64,000 bases of DNA from Flavobacterium sp. Leaf82 (GCF_001422725.1 NZ_LMMA01000012.1:525937-589936); one strand, 5' to 3'; counted from the stretch's first letter, positions 1 through 9,752 are shown. Program-made: numbers and translations. Notes: generated from the sequence alone by a model not told the origin.

Positions 1-1
1 G

Positions 2-442
2 TTCTATTTAATTATTTCGATCCTTTTATATCGTAAAAAAACCGATGATTTGTTTTTATTAAACGGATCAAAGAATTCCGCTAAAAAAATAGATTTAGCC
101 GAAGCGGAAATTTTTACACAAAAACTCGAAAGTGTAATGAATGAAAAGGCTCTGTATAAAAATCCCAATCTTACATTGCAGGATTTATCCAAAGAAATAA
201 ATATTTCAAGTCATCAATTATCCAAACTTTTAAATAATAATTTGGGTAAAAACTTTACCAGTTTTGTAAATGAATTTAGAATAAAAGAAGCTTGCGAAAT
301 TATAACTTCAAATGATAAACTTACTTTAGAATCTATTGGTTATGATGTGGGGTTTAATTCTAAATCGACATTTTTCTCAGCCTTTAAAAAACAAACCGGT
401 ACAACTCCTTCAAATTACCAAAATCAAGCTTTAAGAGCTTAA
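2..442 (+). CDS. AraC-family transcriptional regulator, C-terminal part (5' end outside window)
   Basis: The reading frame is open from the first full codon of the window, so this is the 3' part of a longer gene. The first visible residues form a hydrophobic stretch ending in YRKK, consistent with the last membrane helix of an AraC regulator that has an N-terminal membrane sensor. The last ~100 residues hold two helix-turn-helix units of the AraC type: one around LTLQDLSKEINISSHQLSKL, the second around TLESIGYDVGFNSKSTFFSAF, ending in the usual FKKQTGTTPSNY. A TTG at 50 could be read as a start but would cut the protein after the membrane helix. It may control the receptor gene that follows on the same strand; that is inference from position only. 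Confidence 0.85.
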   Translation, partial: FYLIISILLYRKKTDDLFLLNGSKNSAKKIDLAEAEIFTQKLESVMNEKALYKNPNLTLQDLSKEINISSHQLSKLLNNNLGKNFTSFVNEFRIKEACEIITSNDKLTLESIGYDVGFNSKSTFFSAFKKQTGTTPSNYQNQALRA

Positions 443-557
443 AGTCAAGTGTGAATTTATAAATTCGTACTCCTGATTTCTATTTTGATTACCTCGCATT
501 GCGATTAACAGCTGACTTTTGTTTCAACAATAAGTCAAATTTTAATCGCCAAAATTC

Positions 558-2735
558 ATGAGATTTTTAGTTACCAAATTTATTTATAGGTATTGCATGA
601 TTCTTTATGCCATTACCGCAAACGCACAATCTTCAAAAACAAGTCATGAAAAGATTGCAAATCCCAATAACGAATTAAACGAAGTAGTTATAAAAAAACA
701 GGCATCGTTAGTAAAATATGCTACCAACGGAACGCTTGATGTAAACGTCGCCAATACATTGCTTTCGACAAGTAGTTCAGTCAATGAATTATTGGGCAGA
801 GTACCAAACGTTATTGTTGCAGAAGGGCAAATTAGTGTTCTGGGAAAAGGCGAAGCGATTATTTACCTTAACGGAATTTTGATTAATTACGAACGTTTTG
901 CCGCGATTCCGGTTTCACAAATTCTAAAAATTGAAGTAATTTCAAATCCATCTTCAAAATATGATGCCGAAGGAAAAGCGGTCATTAATATTATGACCAA
1001 AAAAAATATCGAAAATGGAATTATGGGAACAGCGAGCCAGCAAATTACAGTTTCTGAGTTTGCCGGAACGAGTACGAATACACTTTTGGATTTTAATTAT
1101 ACTAAAGGCAAATTTTCGTTCATGACCAATTACGGATTTCAATTGGGTAAAGGCCGCGAATTGTTATATACGACCAGAACAAGACCAAATCCGGATGAAT
1201 ATATGCGATCTGAATTAACCACAGATTGGAAACGTCAGTTTAATAATTATTCGAATTTTGGTTTTGGATTGCAATACACGTTCTCTGAAAAGAATTATAT
1301 TTCATTAGCTTATAGCGGAAATATTGAAGATTTGGGCGGAGTCGTAGAAAGCCGAAACTCTATTAGTAATAATGTGGGAAATAGTTTTTATGCCACGGAT
1401 ATAGCTAAAAATGATGTGCTCCTGAATCAGTTCATTAATCTAAATTATAATGCGATAACAGATAATAAGGGTTCGTCGTTATTTATAGGAACCCAATACT
1501 CTAATTATAACGGAATTGTAAAAGATTTTATTGATGAAAATAGTTGGGTTGACGAACGAAATGCTGAAAAGTATTTGAAGAATAATGTTGACAATACAAT
1601 TGATATTATAAGCATTCAGGCAGATTATTCTAAAAAGATAAATGAAAATACAAAGCTAGAAACCGGAGCAAAATTTAGCAATGCGAAAGTACAATCAGGA
1701 ACAGATTTCCTAATTTCTGATGTAGAAAATGGCAATTTTGAACCTGACGATCAACTTTCGAGTGATTTTAAATATGTTGAAAAAATCAGTGCCGCTTATT
1801 TTAATTACGGAAGTTCATTAGGGGAGAAGTTTAGTTTTTCGATTGGCGCACGAGGCGAATGGACGAGTTATAATTTGTATACTACTGCAAATGGGATTCA
1901 GGAATTCAAAAAAAGTTATGGCAATTTTTTCCCTAATGTGTTACTAAATATGGATGTTTCAGACGATTTAAAACTACATGCATCGTATGTTTCCAGAATA
2001 ACAAGACCAAGGTATCAGGCTTTGAATCCATTTGTTATTTATCAGGACCCGTTTACTACTATAGAAGGAAACCCGAATTTACTTCCTGAAAAAACTCACG
2101 CCTTTGAGATTGGTGCGATGTACAAAAAGTTCGATTTTAAAATAGGATATGCCTATAAAATCGATCCAATTTCCGGAGCTGCTTTGCGTGGCGATACGCC
2201 AAATAGTTATATTTTGAGATCATTAAATATAGAAAAAGAACATACTTTTTTTACTTCGCTTTCAAGATCATTTACAAACAAATGGTGGAGTTCGACAAAT
2301 ACCATTAGTATGAATTTAAGCAAATCGATCGATAATTTTTATGAATATGCTTTGGGTCCTGTCAAACCTCAAATCTATCTCTATTCTAATAATACATTTA
2401 CGATTCCGAATCTTTTTAAAGTTCAATTGCTTGCCTGGTATCTTGGCGATAAAAGTTACGGATTAAGAAGCGAAAATAGCAGATCGACAGTTACTGTAGG
2501 AATCGAAAGAAACTTTTTTAAAGATGCCCTAAAACTCAATTTTACCGCAAATGATATCTTTCACGACTTTATGGTTTCCGGTAATTACGATGTTGGTCAA
2601 ACCGAAATATATTATCACAGAACCTACACCACCAATTATTTTAAATTGATCGCAACGTATAGTTTTGGAAATTCGAAAAAACAGGTTTTTAAGAAGTCAG
2701 AAATCGAGCAAAGCGAAAATAATCGAGCAAGGTAA
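558..2735 (+). CDS. TonB-dependent receptor-like outer membrane beta-barrel protein
   Basis: 725 aa. An N-terminal signal peptide ends near ANAQS. Residues ~45-150 form a TonB plug domain (SVNELLGRVPNVIV, IYLNGILI, IEVISNPSSKYDAEGKAVINI). The rest is barrel-like, with alternating aromatic and polar strands and the ETHAFEIG/GNPNLLPEKT pattern of the OMP_b-brl_3 group. Most relatives carry an N-terminal carboxypeptidase-regulatory-like domain before the plug; it is absent here. Substrate cannot be told, as there is no SusD-type partner next to it. It follows an AraC-type regulator gene by 115 bp and ends at a hairpin shared with convergent lysC. Confidence 0.88.
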   Translation: MRFLVTKFIYRYCMILYAITANAQSSKTSHEKIANPNNELNEVVIKKQASLVKYATNGTLDVNVANTLLSTSSSVNELLGRVPNVIVAEGQISVLGKGEAIIYLNGILINYERFAAIPVSQILKIEVISNPSSKYDAEGKAVINIMTKKNIENGIMGTASQQITVSEFAGTSTNTLLDFNYTKGKFSFMTNYGFQLGKGRELLYTTRTRPNPDEYMRSELTTDWKRQFNNYSNFGFGLQYTFSEKNYISLAYSGNIEDLGGVVESRNSISNNVGNSFYATDIAKNDVLLNQFINLNYNAITDNKGSSLFIGTQYSNYNGIVKDFIDENSWVDERNAEKYLKNNVDNTIDIISIQADYSKKINENTKLETGAKFSNAKVQSGTDFLISDVENGNFEPDDQLSSDFKYVEKISAAYFNYGSSLGEKFSFSIGARGEWTSYNLYTTANGIQEFKKSYGNFFPNVLLNMDVSDDLKLHASYVSRITRPRYQALNPFVIYQDPFTTIEGNPNLLPEKTHAFEIGAMYKKFDFKIGYAYKIDPISGAALRGDTPNSYILRSLNIEKEHTFFTSLSRSFTNKWWSSTNTISMNLSKSIDNFYEYALGPVKPQIYLYSNNTFTIPNLFKVQLLAWYLGDKSYGLRSENSRSTVTVGIERNFFKDALKLNFTANDIFHDFMVSGNYDVGQTEIYYHRTYTTNYFKLIATYSFGNSKKQVFKKSEIEQSENNRAR

Positions 2736-2745
2736 ATTGTAAAAA

Positions 2746-2775
2746 GAAAGGCTTCACCAATAAGTGAAGCCTTTC
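2746..2775. terminator. Bidirectional hairpin terminator between receptor gene and lysC
   Basis: A perfect 12-bp stem (GAAAGGCTTCAC) with a 6-nt loop sits in the 83-bp gap between two convergent genes. A-rich sequence precedes it and T-containing sequence follows, so it can serve both directions. Confidence 0.75.
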
Positions 2776-2818
2776 ATGAATATGTTTTGAATTGTATAAT
2801 TAACTTTAGAAAAAGATT

Positions 2819-4078
2819 TTATTTAATCTCTTTCGTAACAATTTGCATCGTTTCGCGGCTTACTTGTTTTAGTAAAACCGCTTTGTTTTCTTCGACAGTT
2901 TCTGCAGCTTGCTCTGTAAAGTGGCGAATAGTATATAAAGTTACATTTTCGTTGTAATCTACCTTAAATTTTTTCGAAAGTATAGCATTCAATTCATTGA
3001 AGTTTTCAAATTTATCTTCTACACAAACAGAAAAACTAATAGCTGAGTTCTGAATCAGGTTTACTTTTATTTTGAATTGGTGAAACAAAGCAAAAATCTC
3101 ACTGATGTTTTCCTCCATAATAAAAGAGAAATCAATAGAGGAAAGCGAGATTAAAAGTTGGTCTCTTTTTACGATAAAACATGGATATTGAGGCTCTAAA
3201 TCAACACCTTTAGAAACGCAAGTTCCTTTTAATAACGGGTTGATAAAAGATTTTACATACAAAGGAATTTCTTTTTTCTGTAAAGGCTGTAATGTTTTTG
3301 GGTGAATAACTGTTGCACCGTAAAAAGCCAATTCGATCGCTTCACGATACGAAATTTGGTTTAGTAAACTTGCATTCTCAAAATAACGCGGATCCGCATT
3401 CATTACTCCAGGAACGTCTTTCCAGATCGTTACACTTTCGGCATTTAAGCAATAAGCAAAAATTCCGGCAGTATAATCAGAACCTTCACGACCTAAAGTT
3501 GTTGTAAAATTATTTTCATCAGCACCTAAAAATCCTTGCGTGATGTTTAATATTTTGGGTTTTACATTTTTACTTATAAGTTGTTGAGTTGTATCCCAAT
3601 CTACTTCTGCATCTCTGTAATTTGCATTGGTTTTGATAAAATTACGAACATCAAGCCATTGCGTCTGAATACCTCTGAAATTCATGTAATGACTTAAAAT
3701 AGTAGTCGAAATTAACTCTCCAAAACTCACAATCTGGTCATAAACAAAATTGTAATTAGGAGATTTATTATGTGCGAGGAAATATTCTAATTCAGAAAAC
3801 TGAGCTTCTACAGCTTCAAAAACCTCATGTTTTTCATCCTCAAATAAATCCAGTATGATTTGATTGTGATATTTTTTAATTTCCTGAACAGATGAATTTA
3901 GCTCTGTCGATTTATCAAAATAATTCTTGATAACAACTTCAAGAGCATTTGTAGTTTTTCCCATTGCAGAAACTACCAAAATCACATCTTCGTAACCTAC
4001 TTTTTGTAAAACGTCGTATACGTTTTTAATTCCATCAGCATCTTTAACTGATGCTCCACCAAATTTAAATACTCTCAT
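2819..4078 (-). CDS. lysC: Aspartate kinase (monofunctional)
   Basis: 419 aa. Phosphorylates aspartate, the first step towards Lys, Thr and Met. The N-terminus has the kinase motif KFGGASV (usual form KFGGTSV). The central region has the conserved TTLGREGSDYTAGIFA and the VTIWKDVPGVMNADPR substrate and ATP segment. The C-terminal ~120 residues have the pattern of ACT regulatory domains. There is no homoserine dehydrogenase fusion. Length and layout fit the aspartokinase III-like enzymes of Bacteroidota. The gene stands alone between convergent and same-strand neighbours. Confidence 0.93.
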   Translation of the reverse strand: MRVFKFGGASVKDADGIKNVYDVLQKVGYEDVILVVSAMGKTTNALEVVIKNYFDKSTELNSSVQEIKKYHNQIILDLFEDEKHEVFEAVEAQFSELEYFLAHNKSPNYNFVYDQIVSFGELISTTILSHYMNFRGIQTQWLDVRNFIKTNANYRDAEVDWDTTQQLISKNVKPKILNITQGFLGADENNFTTTLGREGSDYTAGIFAYCLNAESVTIWKDVPGVMNADPRYFENASLLNQISYREAIELAFYGATVIHPKTLQPLQKKEIPLYVKSFINPLLKGTCVSKGVDLEPQYPCFIVKRDQLLISLSSIDFSFIMEENISEIFALFHQFKIKVNLIQNSAISFSVCVEDKFENFNELNAILSKKFKVDYNENVTLYTIRHFTEQAAETVEENKAVLLKQVSRETMQIVTKEIK

Positions 4079-4148
4079 TTTTAATTTTAGATTTTTAATT
4101 TCAGATTTCAGATTACATGAAATCTAGTATATTTTATGATTTTATCTG

Positions 4149-4207
4149 CCACGAATTTCACGAATTAGCACGAATTTAATTAGTGTAAATTTGTGGAATT
4201 CGTAGCA
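4149..4207. repeat. Inverted repeat of CACGAATT units
   Basis: Imperfect inverted repeat built from CACGAATT words, between lysC and the acetyltransferase gene. The same words recur at 35094-35120 and 40867-40948, always between genes. It is a dispersed low-complexity family with no coding content. Confidence 0.5.
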
Positions 4208-4216
4208 AATATATTT

Positions 4217-4690
4217 TTATAGTTTTTCCAGAAACGAATCAATTCCAGCTTTATCCATTTGAACCACTCTCCATTCTTCCAGGATTTTTGCGCCAGAGTT
4301 TTCATAGAACTTCACTGCCGGAGTATTCCAGTCCAGAACATTCCATTCTACTCTTCGTACATTATCTTTTTTTCCCTGCTTCATAATTTCGGTATAAAGT
4401 GCAGATCCTAAACCGGTACCTCGCATTTTATCTTTTACAATTAAATCTTCAAGATGTATTGTTTTTCCTTTCCAGGTAGAATATCGGTAATAATATAGTG
4501 CAATGCCCACAATTTCTTTTTCAACCTCTGCAACAAAAACATGAAATAGCGGCTTTTCACCAAAGCCGTCACGCAATAAATCATCAACAGTAATAACAAC
4601 AGCTTCCGGTTCTTTTTCGAATATTGCCAACTCCTGTATTAATCCCAAAACCGATTCCATGTCTTCAGGATTTCCTTTTCTAATATTCAT
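4217..4690 (-). CDS. GNAT family N-acetyltransferase
   Basis: 157 aa, the length of a single GNAT domain. The acetyl-CoA binding segment is visible as RGTGLGSALYTEIM, followed by the usual NTPAVKFYENSGAKILEEW end. The pattern of acidic N-terminal loop, YYRYSTWKGKTIHLEDLIV and conserved WNVLDWN resembles the diamine/thialysine acetyltransferase (SSAT) branch, so a small amine is a likely substrate; this is not proven. It is followed downstream on the same strand by lysC after ~140 bp of repeat sequence, so it is probably separately transcribed. Confidence 0.85.
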   Translation of the reverse strand: MNIRKGNPEDMESVLGLIQELAIFEKEPEAVVITVDDLLRDGFGEKPLFHVFVAEVEKEIVGIALYYYRYSTWKGKTIHLEDLIVKDKMRGTGLGSALYTEIMKQGKKDNVRRVEWNVLDWNTPAVKFYENSGAKILEEWRVVQMDKAGIDSFLEKL

Positions 4691-4952
4691 AATTAAGCAA
4701 TTTTTAATTTTAATCTATATCGTATTGTTATCTGTTTTTTAAGAATTTATTTTGATCAAAATTTTTGTAAGACCAATTCGTGTATTCTTATTAATAAGCG
4801 TTTATTAGCCAAAAAAATAATCTTTTGTTCGGTACTTTTAGCCTTTAATTAGCAAATATACAATAGTGGCAAACTAACGAAATAATTTTTAAATCATTCT
4901 CACAAAAAAAACGATATTTGTGACTTAAAATTAAAACTACAACGATATAGTA

Positions 4953-5957
4953 ATGGAAGAACGCAATAAAACACTAGGAGAGTTTATTATTGAGAACCAA
5001 AAAGCATTTCAGTATTCGTCGGGAGAGCTTTCCCGAATTATTAACTCTATACGTTTGGCGGCGAAAGTTGTAAACTATAAAGTCAACAAAGCCGGATTAG
5101 TGGATATTATTGGCGCTGCAGGCGAACAAAATATCCAGGGAGAAGACCAGCAAAAATTAGATGTGTATGCAAACGAAGTATTTATTCAGACGTTAATTAA
5201 CCGTGAGATTGTCTGTGGAATTGCTTCAGAAGAAAACGACGAATTTATTACTGTCAAGGGGAGCGACAACAGTAATAATAATAAGTATGTGATCTTGATG
5301 GATCCGCTTGACGGATCTTCAAACATTGATGTAAATGTTTCTTTAGGAACCATTTTCTCCGTTTTTAGAAGAATTACACCACTAGGAACTCCGGTAACGA
5401 GCGAGGATTTTTTACAGCCGGGAGTAAATCAGGTAGCAGCGGGATATGTGATTTACGGAACCTCTACAATGTTGGTTTATACCACAGGTCATGGCGTAAA
5501 TGGTTTTACGCTGAATCCTGCAATAGGTACTTTTTATCTTTCGCATCCAAATATGCAATTTCCCCGAAACGGGAATATTTATTCGGTAAACGAAGGAAAC
5601 TATGTTCATTTTCCGCAAGGAGTAAAAAATTACATTAAATATTGTCAAAAAGAAGAAGAAGACAGACCCTATACTTCAAGATATATTGGAAGTTTAGTTT
5701 CTGATTTTCATCGTAATATGATCAAAGGCGGAATTTATTTGTATCCAACAAGCTCAAAAGCGCCAAAAGGAAAGCTGCGTTTATTATACGAATGCAACCC
5801 AATGGCATTTATTGCTGAACAAGCAGGAGGAAAGGCAACAGACGGTTTTGGCAGAATTATGGAAATCCAGCCAACTGAACTGCATGAAAGAGTACCGTTT
5901 TTCTGTGGAAGCTATAATATGGTAGAAAAAGCGGAAGAATTTATGGCAGCGGAATAA
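4953..5957 (+). CDS. fbp: Fructose-1,6-bisphosphatase, class I
   Basis: 334 aa. Hydrolyses fructose 1,6-bisphosphate to fructose 6-phosphate in gluconeogenesis. The metal-binding motif [19 protein letters not shown] is complete, with the upstream ASEEND loop and the C-terminal [22 protein letters not shown] segment that carries active-site Lys and Arg. The starting ATG follows an A-rich leader without a Shine-Dalgarno, normal for this phylum. It is a single-gene unit ending in a terminator framed by repeats. Confidence 0.96.
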   Translation: MEERNKTLGEFIIENQKAFQYSSGELSRIINSIRLAAKVVNYKVNKAGLVDIIGAAGEQNIQGEDQQKLDVYANEVFIQTLINREIVCGIASEENDEFITVKGSDNSNNNKYVILMDPLDGSSNIDVNVSLGTIFSVFRRITPLGTPVTSEDFLQPGVNQVAAGYVIYGTSTMLVYTTGHGVNGFTLNPAIGTFYLSHPNMQFPRNGNIYSVNEGNYVHFPQGVKNYIKYCQKEEEDRPYTSRYIGSLVSDFHRNMIKGGIYLYPTSSKAPKGKLRLLYECNPMAFIAEQAGGKATDGFGRIMEIQPTELHERVPFFCGSYNMVEKAEEFMAAE

Positions 5958-6152
5958 AGTCTTTAGTCGCAGTCTCAGTCTCAGTTTACAGTCACAGTCA
6001 CAGTCACAGTCACAGTCTCAGTTTCAGTCGCAGTTTTCAGTTTGGACTTTAAATAGCAAACCCGACAGTTTTTAAAAAACTGTCGGGTTTATTTATTTTA
6101 TTAACCGTTTATTGTGACTGAGACTGTTTACTGTGACTGCGACTATAAACTG
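5958..6152. repeat. CAGTCACAGT stutter repeat in inverted arms around a terminator
   Basis: From 5962 to about 6042 the sequence is made of near-tandem 6-bp words of the type CAGTCA/CAGTCT. From 6110 to 6152 the reverse complement of the same words appears. The central terminator hairpin lies between the two arms. There is no open frame of interest. Two other gene ends in the window (36463 and 51310) have the same arm-terminator or arm-core-arm architecture with different words. Confidence 0.7.
6058..6090. terminator. Terminator hairpin of the CCCGACAG family
   Basis: AAACCCGACAGTTTTT paired with its complement around a 1-nt centre. It sits 100 bp after fbp and before the convergent TerB-like gene, so it may act in both directions. 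Near-identical hairpins occur at 36486, 51362 and 63148. Confidence 0.75.
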
Positions 6153-6156
6153 AATA

Positions 6157-6588
6157 CTATTTATTCATGTTTTCCATTTCGAAAACAAAAGTGTCTAAAT
6201 CTACTTTTTTGTCAACCAAAGACAATGCTTTTCTAACAATATAGTTTACGTTTCCTGGAGTAAATCCTAAAGCTAATCCCATACGGGTTAACATTACTTC
6301 TTGCTGATCTCCTAAATGGTGATCTACGTGAACCATTCTTGCCAAATCATATAAACGCTCTAAACGTTGCGTATATAAATAAGGTGGGTTTATTGGATGT
6401 TTCCACGGATCTTTAAGGATTTCGTTGTATTCGTCTTCTGAAATTTGTAATGTTGAAGCTATTTTATCTAAAAAATCTTTTTCTTCTGGACTTACTTTGC
6501 CGTCAGCAAAAGCTACACGAACAATGGCAGAGAAATGACCTCTGTTTCTTTGTTTGAATTCGTTATCAAATAATTCTGAAAATGGCAT
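6157..6588 (-). CDS. TerB-like domain protein
   Basis: 143 aa, all helical in appearance. The first third has ADGKVSPEEKDFLDKIA, the acidic helix-loop pattern of TerB/TerB-like (DjlA N-terminal) domains, which are thought to bind metal ions. The middle has a His-rich stretch (MVHVDHHLGDQQ), then a second EF-like ALGFTPGNVNYIV helix. There is no signal peptide or membrane segment, so it is cytoplasmic. The family name comes from tellurite resistance, but isolated TerB-like proteins such as this one have no assigned role. It converges on fbp. Confidence 0.75.
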   Translation of the reverse strand: MPFSELFDNEFKQRNRGHFSAIVRVAFADGKVSPEEKDFLDKIASTLQISEDEYNEILKDPWKHPINPPYLYTQRLERLYDLARMVHVDHHLGDQQEVMLTRMGLALGFTPGNVNYIVRKALSLVDKKVDLDTFVFEMENMNK

Positions 6589-6757
6589 AATTAATTAGTT
6601 TTTATTGAGCAAAGATAAATCTTATTTTAATTTAACAAATTTAAATTTCTCATAAAATTTAACTTATTATTATTCGCTGATTTAATGTTTCGCACCATAA
6701 ATTTTTCAAAATAAATCGTAAGTTTACAACCCCTAATCATTTAATAGTATTACCCGT

Positions 6758-7351
6758 ATGTCAGAATTTTGGATTTATTTTCAAATAGGATTAAAGCATG
6801 TTTTAGATATTCACGCTTATGATCACGTTCTTTTTTTAATTGCATTAACAACACCTTATTTGTTCAAAGACTGGAAACGTATTTTGCTATTAGTTTCTGT
6901 TTTTACAATTGGTCATACCTTAGCTTTATTGCTTTCAGTTTACGGAATCATAGCTATAAAAGTAAATACGGTTGAATTTTTAATTCCGATAACAATTTTA
7001 ATAACCGCAATTTTTAATCTTTTTACAGCAGGTAAAAATTCTAAGAGTGACGGACTGAATTTAGTGTTTTTTGTGACCTTGTTTTTTGGAATTATCCACG
7101 GACTTGGATTCTCTAATTATTTCAAGACTATTTTAGGAGGATCAGCTAGTTCAAAATTACTACCTTTAGGCGAGTTTGCGTTAGGAATCGAAGCAGCTCA
7201 GTTAGTTGTGGTTTTTGTAGTTCTGATACTATCATATATTGTACAAACCGTATTTCGTTTTTCAAAACGGGATTGGGCACTTGTAATGTCGGCTTTTATT
7301 ATAGGAGTAGTAGTTCCTATGATTATTGAAAGCCCAATTTGGCACAGATAA
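6758..7351 (+). CDS. HupE/UreJ-type membrane protein
   Basis: 197 aa with about six hydrophobic segments. The N-terminal GLKHVLDIHAYDHVLFLIAL and the GHTLALLLS and GIIHGLGFSNYF segments carry the conserved His and Asp residues of the HupE/UreJ_2 family. Family members are linked to nickel or other metal transport, but no hydrogenase or urease genes are nearby, so the substrate is unknown. It is the first gene of a tight row: the next start is 5 bp after its stop. Confidence 0.8.
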   Translation: MSEFWIYFQIGLKHVLDIHAYDHVLFLIALTTPYLFKDWKRILLLVSVFTIGHTLALLLSVYGIIAIKVNTVEFLIPITILITAIFNLFTAGKNSKSDGLNLVFFVTLFFGIIHGLGFSNYFKTILGGSASSKLLPLGEFALGIEAAQLVVVFVVLILSYIVQTVFRFSKRDWALVMSAFIIGVVVPMIIESPIWHR

Positions 7352-7356
7352 AATAA

Positions 7357-7788
7357 ATGGAAGAAAAAAAATTAAATAAATACGATAAAGCTTATTTGCG
7401 AATTGCCAAAGAATGGGGAGCACTTTCCTATTGCAAACGAAAACAAGTTGGTGCTATTATCGTAAAAGACCGAATGATTATTTCTGATGGATACAACGGA
7501 ACACCATCCGGTTTTGAAAATTGTTGCGAAGATGAAGATGGATTAACCCGTTGGGATGTTCTTCATGCCGAAGCAAATGCAATCTTAAAAGTTGCCCGAT
7601 CGACACAATCATGCGAAGGTGCTACTTTATATATTACACTTTCGCCATGCAAAGAATGCAGTAAACTGATACATCAGTCAGGAATTAAAAGAGTGGTTTA
7701 TCATAACGGATATCGAGATGATTCCGGAATTCAGTTTTTAATAAAAGCGGGTGTCGAAGTCGAACATATTCCTGTTTTAGAAGAGTAA
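7357..7788 (+). CDS. Deoxycytidylate (dCMP) deaminase
   Basis: 143 aa. Zinc-dependent deaminase with HAEANAIL (zinc His and catalytic Glu) and SPCKECSKLI (two zinc Cys). The N-terminal SYCKRKQVGAIIVKD and GYNGTPSGFENC segments match dCMP deaminases of the ComEB type, which convert dCMP to dUMP for dTTP synthesis. It is tightly coupled on both sides, 5 bp after the HupE-like gene and 0 bp before the S41 protease gene. The substrate call rests on family resemblance. Confidence 0.88.
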   Translation: MEEKKLNKYDKAYLRIAKEWGALSYCKRKQVGAIIVKDRMIISDGYNGTPSGFENCCEDEDGLTRWDVLHAEANAILKVARSTQSCEGATLYITLSPCKECSKLIHQSGIKRVVYHNGYRDDSGIQFLIKAGVEVEHIPVLEE

Positions 7789-9366
7789 ATGAAATTTAAT
7801 TCAAAATATTTGCCCATTATTATCGGAGCGACCTTTGCTCTTGGTATTGTCATCGGAAGCCTTATGAATGCTCCGGTTGATGATCCGCTTTTGGCTAAAA
7901 ATTACTCAAAAACCAAACTCAACAAACTTATTGATTTTATTAATAATGAATATGTTGACAGTATCAATACAGATTCTATTGTAAACCTCACGGTAGATAA
8001 TATTTTGTCAAAACTAGATCCTCATTCTGTTTATATTCCGCCAACAGAACAGGCAGAAGTAGCTGAAAGTATGAAAGGTGATTTCGTAGGAATCGGGATT
8101 AATTTCTATATGTATAAAGATTCTGTTGCAATCATAAAACCAATTGAAAACGGACCTTCGGCGAAAGCAGGAATAAAATCCGGCGATCGAATTTTATTTG
8201 CAGGAAAAACGAAATTATTTGGCAGAAGATTGCCTTCTGATAGTTTATTTTCTAAGCTAAAAGGGATAAAAGGATCTGAAATAGAATTAACTGTTTTTAG
8301 AAAATCAGAGCAAAAGAAACTAAAGTTTAAAGTAAAAAGAGATATTATCCCTATAAAAAGTGTAGATGCTTCTTTATTACTCGACAATAAAACAGGTTAT
8401 ATCAAAATCAATCGTTTTGCCGAAACTACTTTTAATGAATTCAAAACCGGTTTAAGCAGATTAAAACAAAACGGAATTGAATCTCTTATAATTGACCTTC
8501 GTGATAATGGCGGTGGTTATATGGAAGAAGCGATTGCAATTGCCGATGAATTTTTGAAAGACAAGCAATTAATTGTTTTTACCAAAAATAAAAACGGAAC
8601 TACCGAAAAAACATTTGCAACCAAAGCAGGAAGTTTTGAAGCCGGAAAAGTCTATGTTTTAATTAACGAAAATAGCGCTTCGGCAAGTGAAATTCTGGCT
8701 GGAGCAATTCAGGACAGTGATCGCGGAACTATTGTAGGTCGCCGTTCTTTTGGTAAAGGATTAGTGCAGCGCGAAATGGATTTTAATGATGGATCTGCCG
8801 TTAGATTAACCGTGGCGAGATATTACACACCAACCGGAAGATCGATTCAGAAACCATATAAAAAAGGAAACGAAGAATATTATAAAGAATCAGAATCACG
8901 TATAAAATCTGGGGAACTTTATGCAAAAGACAGTATAAAAGTAGCAGATTCTTTAAAATTTAAAACTCCAAAAGGTAAAATCGTATACGGCGGCGGCGGA
9001 ATTGTTCCGGATGTTTTTGTGCCAATTGAAGCAGAACACGGAAACGAAAATGTAGCTTATCTTCTTCAAACCGGAATTGTAGGACATTTTGTTTTTGAAG
9101 AACTGGATAAGAACAGAAATGCCTTTACCGGACTTCATTTTAATGAGTTTTTAGCGAAGATGAAAAACTCAGATCTGTATTTTAAAAAGTTTAGAACTTA
9201 TATTTTAATGACAGGTTTAGACTTGAAATTAGATAAAACCAAAGCATTGGTAAATCGTTATATTACCGCAGAATTTGCCCGTCAGCTTTATGGTGAATTA
9301 TATTATTATGATGTCATTTTGAAAGATGATGCCATGATCAAAGCCGTTTTGAATCCCAAAAAGTAA
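7789..9366 (+). CDS. S41 family C-terminal processing peptidase
   Basis: 525 aa. One N-terminal hydrophobic segment (YLPIIIGATFALGIVIGSLM) anchors or exports it to the periplasm. Residues ~95-165 form a PDZ domain (VGIGINF, GPSAKAGIKSGDRIL). The tail-specific protease core follows, with LRDNGGGYMEEA, the catalytic serine region NENSASASEILAGAIQD (residues ~294-310) and the general-base lysine in SFGKGLVQ. Its ATG directly follows the stop of the deaminase gene, so translation is probably coupled. The role is periplasmic protein processing or turnover; targets are unknown. Confidence 0.92.
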   Translation: MKFNSKYLPIIIGATFALGIVIGSLMNAPVDDPLLAKNYSKTKLNKLIDFINNEYVDSINTDSIVNLTVDNILSKLDPHSVYIPPTEQAEVAESMKGDFVGIGINFYMYKDSVAIIKPIENGPSAKAGIKSGDRILFAGKTKLFGRRLPSDSLFSKLKGIKGSEIELTVFRKSEQKKLKFKVKRDIIPIKSVDASLLLDNKTGYIKINRFAETTFNEFKTGLSRLKQNGIESLIIDLRDNGGGYMEEAIAIADEFLKDKQLIVFTKNKNGTTEKTFATKAGSFEAGKVYVLINENSASASEILAGAIQDSDRGTIVGRRSFGKGLVQREMDFNDGSAVRLTVARYYTPTGRSIQKPYKKGNEEYYKESESRIKSGELYAKDSIKVADSLKFKTPKGKIVYGGGGIVPDVFVPIEAEHGNENVAYLLQTGIVGHFVFEELDKNRNAFTGLHFNEFLAKMKNSDLYFKKFRTYILMTGLDLKLDKTKALVNRYITAEFARQLYGELYYYDVILKDDAMIKAVLNPKK

Positions 9367-9386
9367 TCCTTAATTTTTTGTATCAG

Positions 9387-9752
9387 ATGAAAATAGAAAC
9401 TATTGTAAATGCTGAAATTGAACTTTTGATGGCAATTAAAAATGCTGACGTTACAGCTTTGGATAAAATGCTGCACGATGATTTACTTTTTAATTTACCG
9501 GATGGACAAACAATTACCAAACAGTTTGATCTTGAATCGTATCGTTTAGGTAAAATGAAAATCGAAACCTTAGAAGCTTCAGATCAAATTATTAATATAA
9601 TTGAAGATTTAGCCGTGGTTGTGGTAACTGTTTTATTAAAAGGGAATTATGAAGGTAATGCTGTAAATGGTGTTTATAAATATAACAGAGTCTGGAAACA
9701 ATTTGATGAAAACGTAAAAGTGATTGCCGGAAGTTGTGTAGTTTTACAATAA
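9387..9752 (+). CDS. NTF2-like (DUF4440-type) small protein
   Basis: 121 aa from the ATG at 9387; a TTG nine bases upstream is in frame but less likely. The pattern ETIVNAEIELLMAIKNADVTALDKMLHDDLLFNLPDGQTI followed by beta strands and a final RVWKQFDENVKVIAGSC is that of NTF2-like/SnoaL_3 cone folds. No signal peptide. The members are diverse in function, so no reaction can be given. It lies 20 bp after the protease gene and is probably in the same transcript. Confidence 0.7.
   Translation: MKIETIVNAEIELLMAIKNADVTALDKMLHDDLLFNLPDGQTITKQFDLESYRLGKMKIETLEASDQIINIIEDLAVVVVTVLLKGNYEGNAVNGVYKYNRVWKQFDENVKVIAGSCVVLQ

Noticed and set aside
5962..6042. Possible CRISPR-like or VNTR array of CAGTCA words
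   Set aside because: Units are about 6 bp with no unique spacers and no cas genes; it is a stutter repeat.
6157..6588. Tellurite resistance gene
   Set aside because: Only the TerB-like fold is present; no other ter genes are nearby.
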